A stretch of 64,000 nucleotides of DNA from Saprospiraceae bacterium (GTDB lineage Bacteria > Bacteroidota > Bacteroidia > Chitinophagales > Saprospiraceae), in NCBI GenBank assembly GCA_029263015.1, contig JAJCYI010000138.1, positions 62,001 to 126,000 on the forward strand. Direction: 5' to 3'. Positions 47,309 through 55,312 of the stretch are shown one piece after another. The translations under genes were made by a program, and so were the position numbers. The notes below the pieces were generated by a model that was not told the origin of the DNA, ran no database searches, and saw only the letters and a list, made by a program, of their open reading frames with translations. Each line of letters opens with the position of its first letter. Position 1 is the first letter of the stretch.

Positions 47309-47917
47309 TCATCGCCGCAAAACAATCACTGTCCTGTCCGATGCCTTGCCTCTGTAGGCCGAATTTGCAAACGACATTTCTACCGTCTCGTTCACCCCGG
47401 CGACCTTGTACAGGCGCAACTGCCAACGCTGGGTGTGGATTGCTTTAATACTCCAGGCACGGCCTCCTTTTTCTTTTGCCCGCAAAAGAATGGGGCTGGT
47501 TGGGTGCGGGGAGATGGTGACGCCGTTCACCGTCCTCACCCCGTTTTGGATTTCGATAAATTTCCAATCGCCCGTGAGGGCAACGAGCAGTTTGGCGTTC
47601 AGCAGCGAGTCATAGTTCACGCCAAGGCTGTCGAGGACGTATTTTTTCGCACGATCAATGTCACGCCGGGCACCCTGTGCGGACTTCTCCAAATTGTCGG
47701 CAGAAATTGCATTTGAGACATTGCTGTTCACTAGCAGATTGGCGAACTCGGCCAAGGTGCTGTACTTATTTGTCTGAGAAAGGATGCGACCTTGGTCGTC
47801 AAGCTGCGTGGTTGTTTCGACAAAGGTGCTGTCGTTCAGCTTGGAGATGGTCGTTGTCTCTTGTGCAGATAATGCACAAGTAAAACAAAGCGAGATTATT
47901 AATGAGAGATATTTCAT
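47309..47917 (-). CDS. Small exported phage-encoded protein, unknown function
   Basis: A 202-aa protein with a clear Sec signal peptide (MKYLSLIISLCFTCALSAQ). The mature part has a helical segment (EFANLLVNSNVSNAISADNLEKSAQGARRDIDR) and a C-terminal beta-rich region ending TVIVLRR. No family recognised. It is the last gene of the prophage late cluster on the minus strand, 15 nt after the fibre-like gene. The exported state is odd for a virion protein; a lysogenic-conversion or envelope role is possible (inference). Confidence 0.65.
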   Translation of the reverse strand: MKYLSLIISLCFTCALSAQETTTISKLNDSTFVETTTQLDDQGRILSQTNKYSTLAEFANLLVNSNVSNAISADNLEKSAQGARRDIDRAKKYVLDSLGVNYDSLLNAKLLVALTGDWKFIEIQNGVRTVNGVTISPHPTSPILLRAKEKGGRAWSIKAIHTQRWQLRLYKVAGVNETVEMSFANSAYRGKASDRTVIVLRR

Positions 47918-47932
47918 ATTATGATTATTTGA

Positions 47933-50173
47933 TTACTTAATTGTTTGCAGGACGATTTTCACACGCCCACGGTTGTTCGTGCTGCCCAGTGAGGCTGGCC
48001 GCCAGATGACGACCTCTATTTCTTCGTCCGTCACGTCTGCCCTTACGTCCAGTACTTTCAACTGGACGTTTGTTGAATTGATGGTACCTGTCGGAAAGAC
48101 AGACCCCGTGCCAATAATAAAATCCTCCTCACCGACACCGTATGTGATCCCGAGCGTGGAGAGGGGTATGGAAAATACGTTGTTTCCAGAGCCGGTATCA
48201 TAAAAAGCTACATCGAAATAGTAAGATATAGTGTAGATGTCCGCACCAGATGTTTTTACGTTCGAGAAATAACCTCCGTCGGAAGTTGTATTTATCAGCG
48301 TATCAACGTTGGAGGAAACGGTCATGGCCACACCCCACGGTGACGAAACGAAATCCATATCTGCCACCGCCTGTCCACCCGTCCGGTATTTGATTGTGCC
48401 ACCGTCCGAGACGAGGAATTTGTCGGTGTCGGTCGTGGCTGCGTTGACGGTGTTGGATTTGACTTCGCCGTCCACGAGGAGGCCATTGGTGGGGGCAACG
48501 GTCGAAACCACAGCCGATCCGACCGAAACGCCGCCCGTGAAAGTACCTACGTTCACGCCCGTGATGCCGCCGAAGACATTAGTCCCGGCCTTCATATGAT
48601 GCTCCACGATGCCTCCCTCTGCATTTTGGCCGATGCCAGCGGCTGCGGGGGTGACGGAATAGAGGTCGGAGCCGGAGAGGTTGATGTAAGTTGTCGAGCC
48701 GCCGAACTGGATCTGGCCGCTGGTGCGGATGTTTCCGGTCACATCGAGCTTTTCTGCGGGTGCCGTCTTTGCAATGCCGACATTATTAGCGAAATAATTA
48801 TTCCCGCTAGCGGAATATAGCCCGTAATTAGTCGTGCCGCCGCTCGCCGAAAATCTTCCTCCCATTACAGTCTGGCCGGACTTCCCTATCCCAACCGCCT
48901 CCATGCCGTAAACACTGCCAAACGGTGTCTCTAAGACAGCCGCAGAAATATCCGCTTTTGAAAAGCTCCCCCACATTGACCCTTTGTAATCAGTACAGCC
49001 GCTTTGTCCTTCAGAAAGGAAATAACCACCGTAATTAAAATTTGAGGAGCCAACGCCCATGGGCTCATTAGCAGATGATGATCCGTACAGGCCCGCCGAT
49101 GATCTGCCGCCTGACGTGTATGATGGTCCAACTCCTATTGCTCCAATACCCCCAAAGGCTGCGAATGATTTTAATCTGGTAACTGACCCGTCTGGGTTCT
49201 TTGCGACAGCTATAAGTCCAAATTTTTCATTTGCTGAATTTGAACTCATGACGTTTTGGTTATTTGTAGGATTGTCATAGACCTCGTAAAGATTGCCGAA
49301 TGCGCTGCCGTTTTTCCCAAAGAGACCGTAGCCCCTAATTAAGTGATTTGCGCTTGGGGCGCCGCCCAGCCCGATGGTCGTCCCATCATCTCGTAATTTA
49401 CTATCTACCAACCCTGTGCTTGATGACCATTTCGGCAGATAGTTAGTCGTTCCGGTCCCTGTTACGGCATTCGAAGAAATCACTCCAGCGGATATGGTAA
49501 TATTAGCCCCAGCTGACACCTCTCCCGGCACCCCCGTGGCATCGAATCCCCGCAGGGTATTGGCCGTCCCGTGCGCCAATTTCGCATCCGATATGGCGTT
49601 GTCCTCTATCTGCACCGTGGCGGCAGTCCCTGTGGCATTGTCGAGGTTGTTGAGGCTCGAAAGGTCAACGACCTTCGCCGCTTCCGCATCGCTGGAAAGC
49701 GAAAGTTGCAGGTTGGTGCCGACAAGGCTGGTGGTGTCGAGCGTCTGTATTTCGTTTGTGGTGCTGCCATCCACCTCTGCCGTCAGGGGGGTATATGAGA
49801 GATCGCTCAAAGCAATGGACCCGTCCAATATCTTTGCAGAATTAATGGCGCCGTTATCAACTGTCCAAGTAGCTCCTGTTCCGGTCACAACAACGTCCCC
49901 CTTGTCTCCGTCAGCTATCCCGCCGGCACCAGCCAATGCCCGTAGTACCGCAATCGAATCAATTAGCCCAAGGACATCCCCCTGCCCTAGAGCGACTGAC
50001 AGGTGACGATAGCTGTCGAGCCACGCAGCAAACTGCGCCTTTGTAGGCTTTCTGCCCTTCTGGAACCAGCTTTTCAGCGTGGTAACAGGCGTAGTATCGC
50101 CCACCATCACATCCCCCGACGCCATCGCCGGAATGGAAAAAAGAAGGAAAACGAGAAATATCAAGTGTTTCAT
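47933..50173 (-). CDS. Fibre-like phage protein with signal peptide
   Basis: A 746-aa protein. Residues 1-18 look like a Sec signal peptide (FLVFLLFSIPAMA), then a segment typical of Bacteroidota phage fibres (LKSWFQKGRKPTKAQFAAWLDSYRH). The rest is Gly/Ser/Thr/Asn-rich, with repeated short beta motifs and a NNVGIAKTAPAEKLDVTGNI stretch as seen before chaperone-type fibre ends and in host secreted proteins. No C-terminal peptidase S74 domain was found. By position it should be a tail fibre or receptor-binding protein. The signal peptide is unusual. Confidence 0.65.
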   Translation of the reverse strand: MKHLIFLVFLLFSIPAMASGDVMVGDTTPVTTLKSWFQKGRKPTKAQFAAWLDSYRHLSVALGQGDVLGLIDSIAVLRALAGAGGIADGDKGDVVVTGTGATWTVDNGAINSAKILDGSIALSDLSYTPLTAEVDGSTTNEIQTLDTTSLVGTNLQLSLSSDAEAAKVVDLSSLNNLDNATGTAATVQIEDNAISDAKLAHGTANTLRGFDATGVPGEVSAGANITISAGVISSNAVTGTGTTNYLPKWSSSTGLVDSKLRDDGTTIGLGGAPSANHLIRGYGLFGKNGSAFGNLYEVYDNPTNNQNVMSSNSANEKFGLIAVAKNPDGSVTRLKSFAAFGGIGAIGVGPSYTSGGRSSAGLYGSSSANEPMGVGSSNFNYGGYFLSEGQSGCTDYKGSMWGSFSKADISAAVLETPFGSVYGMEAVGIGKSGQTVMGGRFSASGGTTNYGLYSASGNNYFANNVGIAKTAPAEKLDVTGNIRTSGQIQFGGSTTYINLSGSDLYSVTPAAAGIGQNAEGGIVEHHMKAGTNVFGGITGVNVGTFTGGVSVGSAVVSTVAPTNGLLVDGEVKSNTVNAATTDTDKFLVSDGGTIKYRTGGQAVADMDFVSSPWGVAMTVSSNVDTLINTTSDGGYFSNVKTSGADIYTISYYFDVAFYDTGSGNNVFSIPLSTLGITYGVGEEDFIIGTGSVFPTGTINSTNVQLKVLDVRADVTDEEIEVVIWRPASLGSTNNRGRVKIVLQTIK

Positions 50174-50236
50174 AATTTATTTTTAAAATGCTTTTAAATT
50201 CGTTTTAGAACCATTTTGTTGATGTCAACAAAATGG

Positions 50237-51082
50237 TCAAACAATGCGTTGTACGGCAGTCAGCCCAGTGATAGCGCTGCTCAAGTCGATCGTCCCGTTT
50301 GTGCCGTCAGCAATCGCCCAATCCTTCCATTCGTAGATGCCAAGTCCACTACTGAATTTTGTACTGAAAAAACCCGTCCCGGCCTTGAACCATAACATAG
50401 ACCCTATCGGATGCACGGAATTTCTCGAATACCGCTCCTGCATCTTTTCGGTATAAGGATCGAATTTCAAGTACAATCCCGACGCCGTCGTGGTCCACTC
50501 TCCATCTTTCGTCAGGTAAACAGGGCTGCCGGATGTCGGCAAATGGGTGGTATATGCATTCGCAAAGACCAGCTCTCCGTCATGCAGGGCTACCCCAATA
50601 TCAAGGCCGCCGCCATTTGGTGCAAACCCTGCCAAAACTATCCACTGACCGCTTGCGCCAAAACTACTGCCATGAGCGGCTATATAACTAAGGCCCGCCT
50701 GCATTGCACTCAATCTATTGATCCTTTTAAATGACGAAAAAGCAAACTGCCCGGTCCCGGTCCCAAACGCAATATGGCGACTAATCACACGGTCAACCAA
50801 CGTGCCGTCCTGGTTGGCCTTTTGTGTCTTTGTCTCAACGACCACGCAAGTGCCCTGCACCGTGCCGCCAACAAACTTGTACAGCTCGCCATTGTATATT
50901 ACCCAGCCGTTTGCGGCGACATTGCCCGACACTTCGACGCCCGAAACAATGCAATGCCCCGTATAGGCAACCTGTGCGACGCCAAGAATGGCATCAAGGA
51001 GCGCCTGCTGACTGAATCCAAGTATCGAGTCAGCCTCCAATGGGAACCCCGCAGGGCTTGTGTCGTAATCAATTCTATTCAT
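50237..51082 (-). CDS. Tail collar/fibre protein
   Basis: A 281-aa protein opening with a region found in Bacteroidota phages (YDTSPAGFPLEADSILGFSQQALLDAI). The C-terminus reads PIGSMLWFKAG ... WKDWAIADGTNGTIDLSSAI, which resembles the phage tail-collar domain (GWALCDGTNGTPDL), although it ends early. It overlaps the upstream gene by one base. Probably part of the distal tail or receptor-binding complex. Confidence 0.65.
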   Translation of the reverse strand: MNRIDYDTSPAGFPLEADSILGFSQQALLDAILGVAQVAYTGHCIVSGVEVSGNVAANGWVIYNGELYKFVGGTVQGTCVVVETKTQKANQDGTLVDRVISRHIAFGTGTGQFAFSSFKRINRLSAMQAGLSYIAAHGSSFGASGQWIVLAGFAPNGGGLDIGVALHDGELVFANAYTTHLPTSGSPVYLTKDGEWTTTASGLYLKFDPYTEKMQERYSRNSVHPIGSMLWFKAGTGFFSTKFSSGLGIYEWKDWAIADGTNGTIDLSSAITGLTAVQRIV

Positions 51083-51573
51083 TATCCATCATCTGTTTGT
51101 GATTGCCCAGGCTCAGAACAGATCGAACCGTCTGGGTTCTTGTAAACAATTTTATAGGTTGTCCCTGCCAATTTGAACTGCTCCAGAAACGCCACGATCT
51201 CCGCATTTCGGCCTTTTAGTTCACAGGGGCAGGTCACTTTGAACCCATAGTCCGTACTGCTCAAAAAGACAGGCAAGTAAACAGGGTTGCCATACGATTG
51301 CCCCCATATCAGCACAGGTGAAACATTCACATAATTCGTAATGTCAAAACGCCGCTCATCCACATCAAAAAGCTCGTTCAGCCAGTGTTTCAGAACCCTC
51401 ACCTGCGGCGTTATTTTCAAATTCCTCTCCTCGGTATTTTTCCAGACCAAAAAGGCTGTATGCAAGGACTTGATCGGCGACAACAAAGCATGAACCCAAG
51501 CCCGTATGGTCACTTTTCGGATCGGCGACAAAAGCCGCTCCTCCACAAACTTCGTCCAATTGATACCGTACAT
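51082..51573 (-). CDS. Baseplate/tail protein, gpI-like by position
   Basis: A 163-aa protein with no strong motif: an N-terminal basic helical region (WTKFVEERLLSPIRKVTIRAWVHALLSPI) and a C-terminal half with LKHWLNELFDVDERRFDI. In contractile phages the gene between gpJ and the fibre is gpI, and the size fits. Function is assigned by synteny only. Single-base overlap with the next gene. Confidence 0.5.
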   Translation of the reverse strand: MYGINWTKFVEERLLSPIRKVTIRAWVHALLSPIKSLHTAFLVWKNTEERNLKITPQVRVLKHWLNELFDVDERRFDITNYVNVSPVLIWGQSYGNPVYLPVFLSSTDYGFKVTCPCELKGRNAEIVAFLEQFKLAGTTYKIVYKNPDGSICSEPGQSQTDDG

Positions 51574-51600
51574 TATTGCTCGTTATTCATTGTTCATTGT

Positions 51601-52443
51601 TCAAAGGCTGTCTTTACTGATGTAGGTTATTAACAGGTCAGTCAATTCGTCCACAAAGCGCAGGTAGCCAGCGAATGGCAAATACTGCACATCAATTTCC
51701 GTTGTAACCACTGCATCAAACTTGCCTGCCTGGCATGATCGGATCACAGGCACGTACACCCCATCGACCGCTTGCAGCGCATCCGTCAGGTGCGCTTTGA
51801 CAAACATGCCATTGAAAGGCAATGCCCGCAGGAAAGCCTTTACGGCAGTTGCCACCACATCCGCCGCCGTGCCGTCGATGCGGTCGCCGGATGAAGTCAG
51901 CACGAGCGGGTCATAGTACAGGTCGAGCGTCAGCTTGAACTGGTCGCCCGCCGCATTCACCACTTCCAGTCCAACACCAGCGTCCTTGATCTCGTCGAAA
52001 TAGCTCACCAGGCTCGCATATTCTGCACTGGCCAATACCGCCAGATCGCCGCTCACTTCCTTTGCCACTTTCACCTTCACCGTACCGCTGCCGGATGTCG
52101 CTGCGGCCTGCGCCACGATCTTCTGTGCATCAATCTGCACCTGCGTCAGGGCGCTATTATCATAAGTGTCGCTACCAGTTACCAGGTTGCTCCCATACTG
52201 GAACACCAGCGCTTTTTGCTGGTACCATTGCAGGGTGTGAGGCCGCAATGCCGTCACCTGCGCAATCAAATCCACCTTAAAAGCGTCGAAGATCACCTCC
52301 AACGCCCACACCGCCGAAGCGATCACCCTCGTCCACAGACGCCAAATGGCCGTTGCGCTCGTAGAAGTTGCGCCCGCCAAAGTTGCATCGCCCTGCACAT
52401 TGGCGATCATTTCGTCCTGTATTTCAATGGTCGTTCTTGCCAT
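51601..52443 (-). CDS. Baseplate J-like protein
   Basis: The ATG at 52443 (280 aa) is chosen over a TTG two codons upstream. It begins ARTTIEIQDEMIANVQ and keeps the baseplate gpJ-like features IWRLWTRVIASAVWALEVIFDAFK and the HTLQWYQQKALVFQYG block. gpJ forms the wedge of the baseplate together with the gp25-like protein encoded two genes upstream. Spacing of 2 nt to the LysM-like gene shows tight co-transcription. Confidence 0.75.
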   Translation of the reverse strand: MARTTIEIQDEMIANVQGDATLAGATSTSATAIWRLWTRVIASAVWALEVIFDAFKVDLIAQVTALRPHTLQWYQQKALVFQYGSNLVTGSDTYDNSALTQVQIDAQKIVAQAAATSGSGTVKVKVAKEVSGDLAVLASAEYASLVSYFDEIKDAGVGLEVVNAAGDQFKLTLDLYYDPLVLTSSGDRIDGTAADVVATAVKAFLRALPFNGMFVKAHLTDALQAVDGVYVPVIRSCQAGKFDAVVTTEIDVQYLPFAGYLRFVDELTDLLITYISKDSL

Positions 52444-52445
52444 AA

Positions 52446-52721
52446 TCAAGATACTATAAAATCAGTCTCGACACCCCAAGAACCAATCCCCTCCAAACTT
52501 TCATCGTAGTTTGTAGCAGGTATGATTCCCTCATCTTTCAGCACTTTCACCGCCCTTTTGTCCACCACATCCGGCAGTTCCAACTCGGTGCCGGGCGACA
52601 CATCGGCAGTCATATCAAGCGAATTCAAAGCCGCCAAAGTAGCCACCCCACTCTCGTTACCGAGATGTTGTATAGCTGCATCTAATAGCGTTTGCCCAAC
52701 TTGGATTACCACTTTATTCAT
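52446..52721 (-). CDS. LysM-like tail protein (gpX-like)
   Basis: A 91-aa protein with a LysM-type fold (VIQVGQTLLDAAIQHLGNESGVATLAALNSLDMTADVSPGTELELP), matching small tail protein X, which caps or links tube and baseplate. It overlaps the gp25-like gene by 8 nt. Confidence 0.7.
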   Translation of the reverse strand: MNKVVIQVGQTLLDAAIQHLGNESGVATLAALNSLDMTADVSPGTELELPDVVDKRAVKVLKDEGIIPATNYDESLEGIGSWGVETDFIVS

Positions 52722-53019
52722 CGTAAACCGCTTCTGTGTTTATATCAGTAATTTTTGAATTCTTGGCAGTTGATGTTATTTTTTTCAATACCATTCCGTC
52801 TGCTTCAAACTGTCTCTTGATCACGCCATTTAAATCGCCAAATTCATCATCTAAAATCCAATCATTCAAGCCCACTCCTACCGTAGGAAACTCCCTGACC
52901 TCGCCTTTCGCCGTCAGCAACAAAAGCCGCTGGTGCTGCCTTGTGCTTTCGCCGTGCACCAGGTCGCCCCCCACAAATTGCAGATCAAAATTTTCATCAA
53001 GCAGGATGTCATTGGGCAT
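52714..53019 (-). CDS. Baseplate wedge protein, gp25/gpW-like
   Basis: A 101-aa protein with the gp25-like layout: DILLDENFDLQFVGGDLVHGESTRQHQRLLLLTAKGE ... FPTVGVGLNDWI, then an alpha/beta end. gp25-family proteins start sheath polymerisation at the baseplate. It overlaps the gpX-like gene by 8 nt. Confidence 0.8.
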   Translation of the reverse strand: MPNDILLDENFDLQFVGGDLVHGESTRQHQRLLLLTAKGEVREFPTVGVGLNDWILDDEFGDLNGVIKRQFEADGMVLKKITSTAKNSKITDINTEAVYDE

Positions 53020-53021
53020 TT

Positions 53022-53519
53022 TTAACCAGTTTTTAAAAGGTCGTTAAACCTCGTTTCCAAGGCCGTAAAAACAGCCACGTTTATCGGTGGTGAACTTGGC
53101 GAACCAGGAGCAGCGCAGGTCACGGTCAAAAGCTTGATGGCTGCGATCAGTTCCCCTACCAGCCCCGCCAATGTCTCTGTGTTTTTTTTCATCACAAAAC
53201 CATTGGCCGTCTGCCGGAACAACGTACCACCTGTCGCCTGTCTGATTATATCAAACTCACCGATCATCAGGCACACATATTCTGTCGTGCCCCGCAAGCT
53301 ACCCACCACGATCCAGCTACCGACTTTTGGCAGCATATAGCTCTCCGATCCGTTGAGCAGTTGCGGTTGCAGCCTGATCTCAGAATACTCGTTCCCCACC
53401 GCATCCGTCGCATTGCACCAGGGCCCGTCGTCAAGCACATAAGTTACCTTTGCCAGCACCATTGTTTCCGGCATCCTATCCTTCACATATTCATCCAATG
53501 CTTGTTTCAGTTCTGTCAT
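53022..53519 (-). CDS. Baseplate assembly/spike protein (gpV-like)
   Basis: A 165-aa protein with an OB-fold-like N-terminal part (VTYVLDDGPWCNATDAVGNEYSEIRLQPQLLNGSESYMLPKVGSWIVVGSL) and a C-terminal helix. By position between gpD and gp25 it should be the central spike or baseplate assembly protein. The sequence match to spike families is modest. Confidence 0.6.
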   Translation of the reverse strand: MTELKQALDEYVKDRMPETMVLAKVTYVLDDGPWCNATDAVGNEYSEIRLQPQLLNGSESYMLPKVGSWIVVGSLRGTTEYVCLMIGEFDIIRQATGGTLFRQTANGFVMKKNTETLAGLVGELIAAIKLLTVTCAAPGSPSSPPINVAVFTALETRFNDLLKTG

Positions 53520-53557
53520 AAATTATCAATCATAAATCATTGATAAACAATCAACAA

Positions 53558-54529
53558 TCATCCAACCTTCAGCCCCGGTGTCACCTTGCGACGGCCTCCG
53601 CCCCCGCCATAGCTCACCGTTGTTTTTTCAATCAGATAATCACCCGACCTTTCGGGAAAATTGGGGTCAGTTATCTTTGCAATATTACCCGTCCTGCACA
53701 CGGGCAAAAGGAAGGTTTTAAAATGCCCCTTGTACCCTGAAAACCGATACTTTTTAATTTCCTCCTTCGCTACATTTTCCAACTCAGTTTTATTCGCCAG
53801 GTCGTAAAAAAACAGCGCCCTTTGCTCGCCGTCCGCATCGCCCACTTCTATCTCTGTCAGGGTATTGTCCGGCAGCACGTTCACCGCCTTTATCTTGATC
53901 CTCACGTCCTTCTCGTCCATCCATTCGAGGTCGTGGTCGATCACGTTCACGCCCATTTCGTACTTCACCGTCACCCCGTCGTCATCGGATGAAAGGCCGA
54001 CAAACAGCTTTTTAAAGCTTTTAAAATACATCGTCAGCCCATACTTGCTTTTTAGTTTTTGCAGCGCTTTCGCTGCCGAAACATTCCGGAAATAAAACTT
54101 GCTAAAATTGATCGTGGGCGGCTCTCCCTCCAAACTGATGCCCGTACCAGCAAGGATAAAGTCCAACAGCGCCCGCAACGTCACTTTGCCAAATGCCTTT
54201 TGCAGGTTTTTCCTCTTCAGTAAAAACACCCCGTCCTCGCACGCTATTTCAAGGGGGGTATTCGGGCGGATTTTGCGCACATATCCGTGGAATTCTTCAC
54301 GCAGTCCGCCGTCATACCCCAGTTTTATTACCACCTCATCGCCCACTTTGAACGTCCTCGCCAACTCCACTACGGTAATGAATTCCCCCTCTCTTTCGAG
54401 GCGGGCAGTGGTGGGCATTTTGATCGTGGCCACATCTTCCAGCCGACGCATGTCGCTCTCGATCTCCACACTGTTCACCCTCGTGAACTTCTTTCCCCCA
54501 ATCGTTATTTCTGCACCGAGTACAAACAT
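53558..54529 (-). CDS. Tail hub protein, gpD/gp27-like
   Basis: A 323-aa late control protein D-like hub. It has an N-terminal beta domain (TIGGKKFTRVNSVEIESDMRRLEDVATI), VGDEVVIKLGYDGGLREEFHGYV, a FYFRNVSAAKALQKLKSKYGLTMYF segment and a final GDYLIEKTTVSYGGGGGRRKVTPGLKVG. The hub links spike, tube and baseplate. The gap to the next gene carries low-complexity TGATTG/ATCAAT repeats. Confidence 0.78.
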   Translation of the reverse strand: MFVLGAEITIGGKKFTRVNSVEIESDMRRLEDVATIKMPTTARLEREGEFITVVELARTFKVGDEVVIKLGYDGGLREEFHGYVRKIRPNTPLEIACEDGVFLLKRKNLQKAFGKVTLRALLDFILAGTGISLEGEPPTINFSKFYFRNVSAAKALQKLKSKYGLTMYFKSFKKLFVGLSSDDDGVTVKYEMGVNVIDHDLEWMDEKDVRIKIKAVNVLPDNTLTEIEVGDADGEQRALFFYDLANKTELENVAKEEIKKYRFSGYKGHFKTFLLPVCRTGNIAKITDPNFPERSGDYLIEKTTVSYGGGGGRRKVTPGLKVG

Positions 54530-54575
54530 TTTTAGTCATTTAGCCCCCTCTTTCGGAGGGGATCGGGGGAGGCGT

Positions 54576-54601
54576 AAAAACTGGGGGGATAAAACCCCCA
54601 G
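54576..54601 (-). terminator. Terminator-like hairpin in the tail operon
   Basis: On the minus strand CTGGGGG TTTTAT CCCCCCAG is followed by TTTTT. Adjacent CCCCTCTTTCGGAGGGG (54544-54560) is another hairpin of a C-rich intergenic repeat type. Together they may attenuate between the DUF6046 and hub genes. Confidence 0.55.
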
Positions 54602-54673
54602 CAATCATTGAATTGTATGAACAAACACTCACCCTATTCAATAACTTATAACTTATCAATCTTCACTCATCAA

Positions 54674-55279
54674 TCACCCAATTTCAATTACAAAATCCTC
54701 GTCGCTCACGCACTGCAGTTCATACGCCTGGGCATGTTGCACCCCGATCATTTCAGGGATCGTCACCCGCTCGATCACGAGGCTATAAATACCGAGCAGG
54801 TTGGTCAATGCACTCTCCACTTTCAGGCGCTCATCTTTCAGGTAAAGGTCATGGATGCTCTTCACAATATCTTCTGGGTACACCTTTGTGCTTTCGTAGT
54901 TCAGGGCAATGCCACGGATCGTCACCTGGTAATCGTCCACCGCCACCAGTTCCTTCACATTGCCTTTCCGCTTACTGCCCACCAAGGCCGTTTTTACGAT
55001 CCTTTTCACCCCCACGATGGACACGCTCGGCTCGTTCGGCAGCAGCACCCCGCCCAACTTCATGGGCATGAATAGTTGTTGTCCGGCAGGAGTGAACGCC
55101 TTCACCACATTGCGCATGTTCACAAATTCCGTCCCCTCTTCGTCGGTGATTTCCGGCTGCTCAAACTCACCTGCCTCGGTGACACTTGGCAGCTTCACCT
55201 GCGAAGAATCGAAAGGCTTGCCCCTGCCTATGCCAAAGGCTTGCTCGAACAGGTTTCTTATGTCAAAATTTGTAATCAT
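54674..55279 (-). CDS. DUF6046-like phage tail protein
   Basis: A 201-aa protein that resembles DUF6046, a family found in Bacteroidota contractile prophages between tape measure and hub. Notable stretches are VSIVGVKRIVKTALVGSKRKGNVKELVAVDDYQVTIRGIALNYESTKVYPEDIVKSI and a final VQHAQAYELQCVSDEDFVIEIG. By synteny it probably takes the role of gp53/gpU-type tube-baseplate adaptor. Function unproven. Confidence 0.65.
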   Translation of the reverse strand: MITNFDIRNLFEQAFGIGRGKPFDSSQVKLPSVTEAGEFEQPEITDEEGTEFVNMRNVVKAFTPAGQQLFMPMKLGGVLLPNEPSVSIVGVKRIVKTALVGSKRKGNVKELVAVDDYQVTIRGIALNYESTKVYPEDIVKSIHDLYLKDERLKVESALTNLLGIYSLVIERVTIPEMIGVQHAQAYELQCVSDEDFVIEIG

Positions 55280-55312
55280 AAAAGTCCCACTTCGGGGGAT
55301 TTAGGGGGCTGC

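Noticed and set aside
47933-51082. Diversity-generating retroelement target in the fibre genes
   Set aside because: No reverse transcriptase, template repeat or C-type lectin end is visible in the window; it could lie beyond the right edge.
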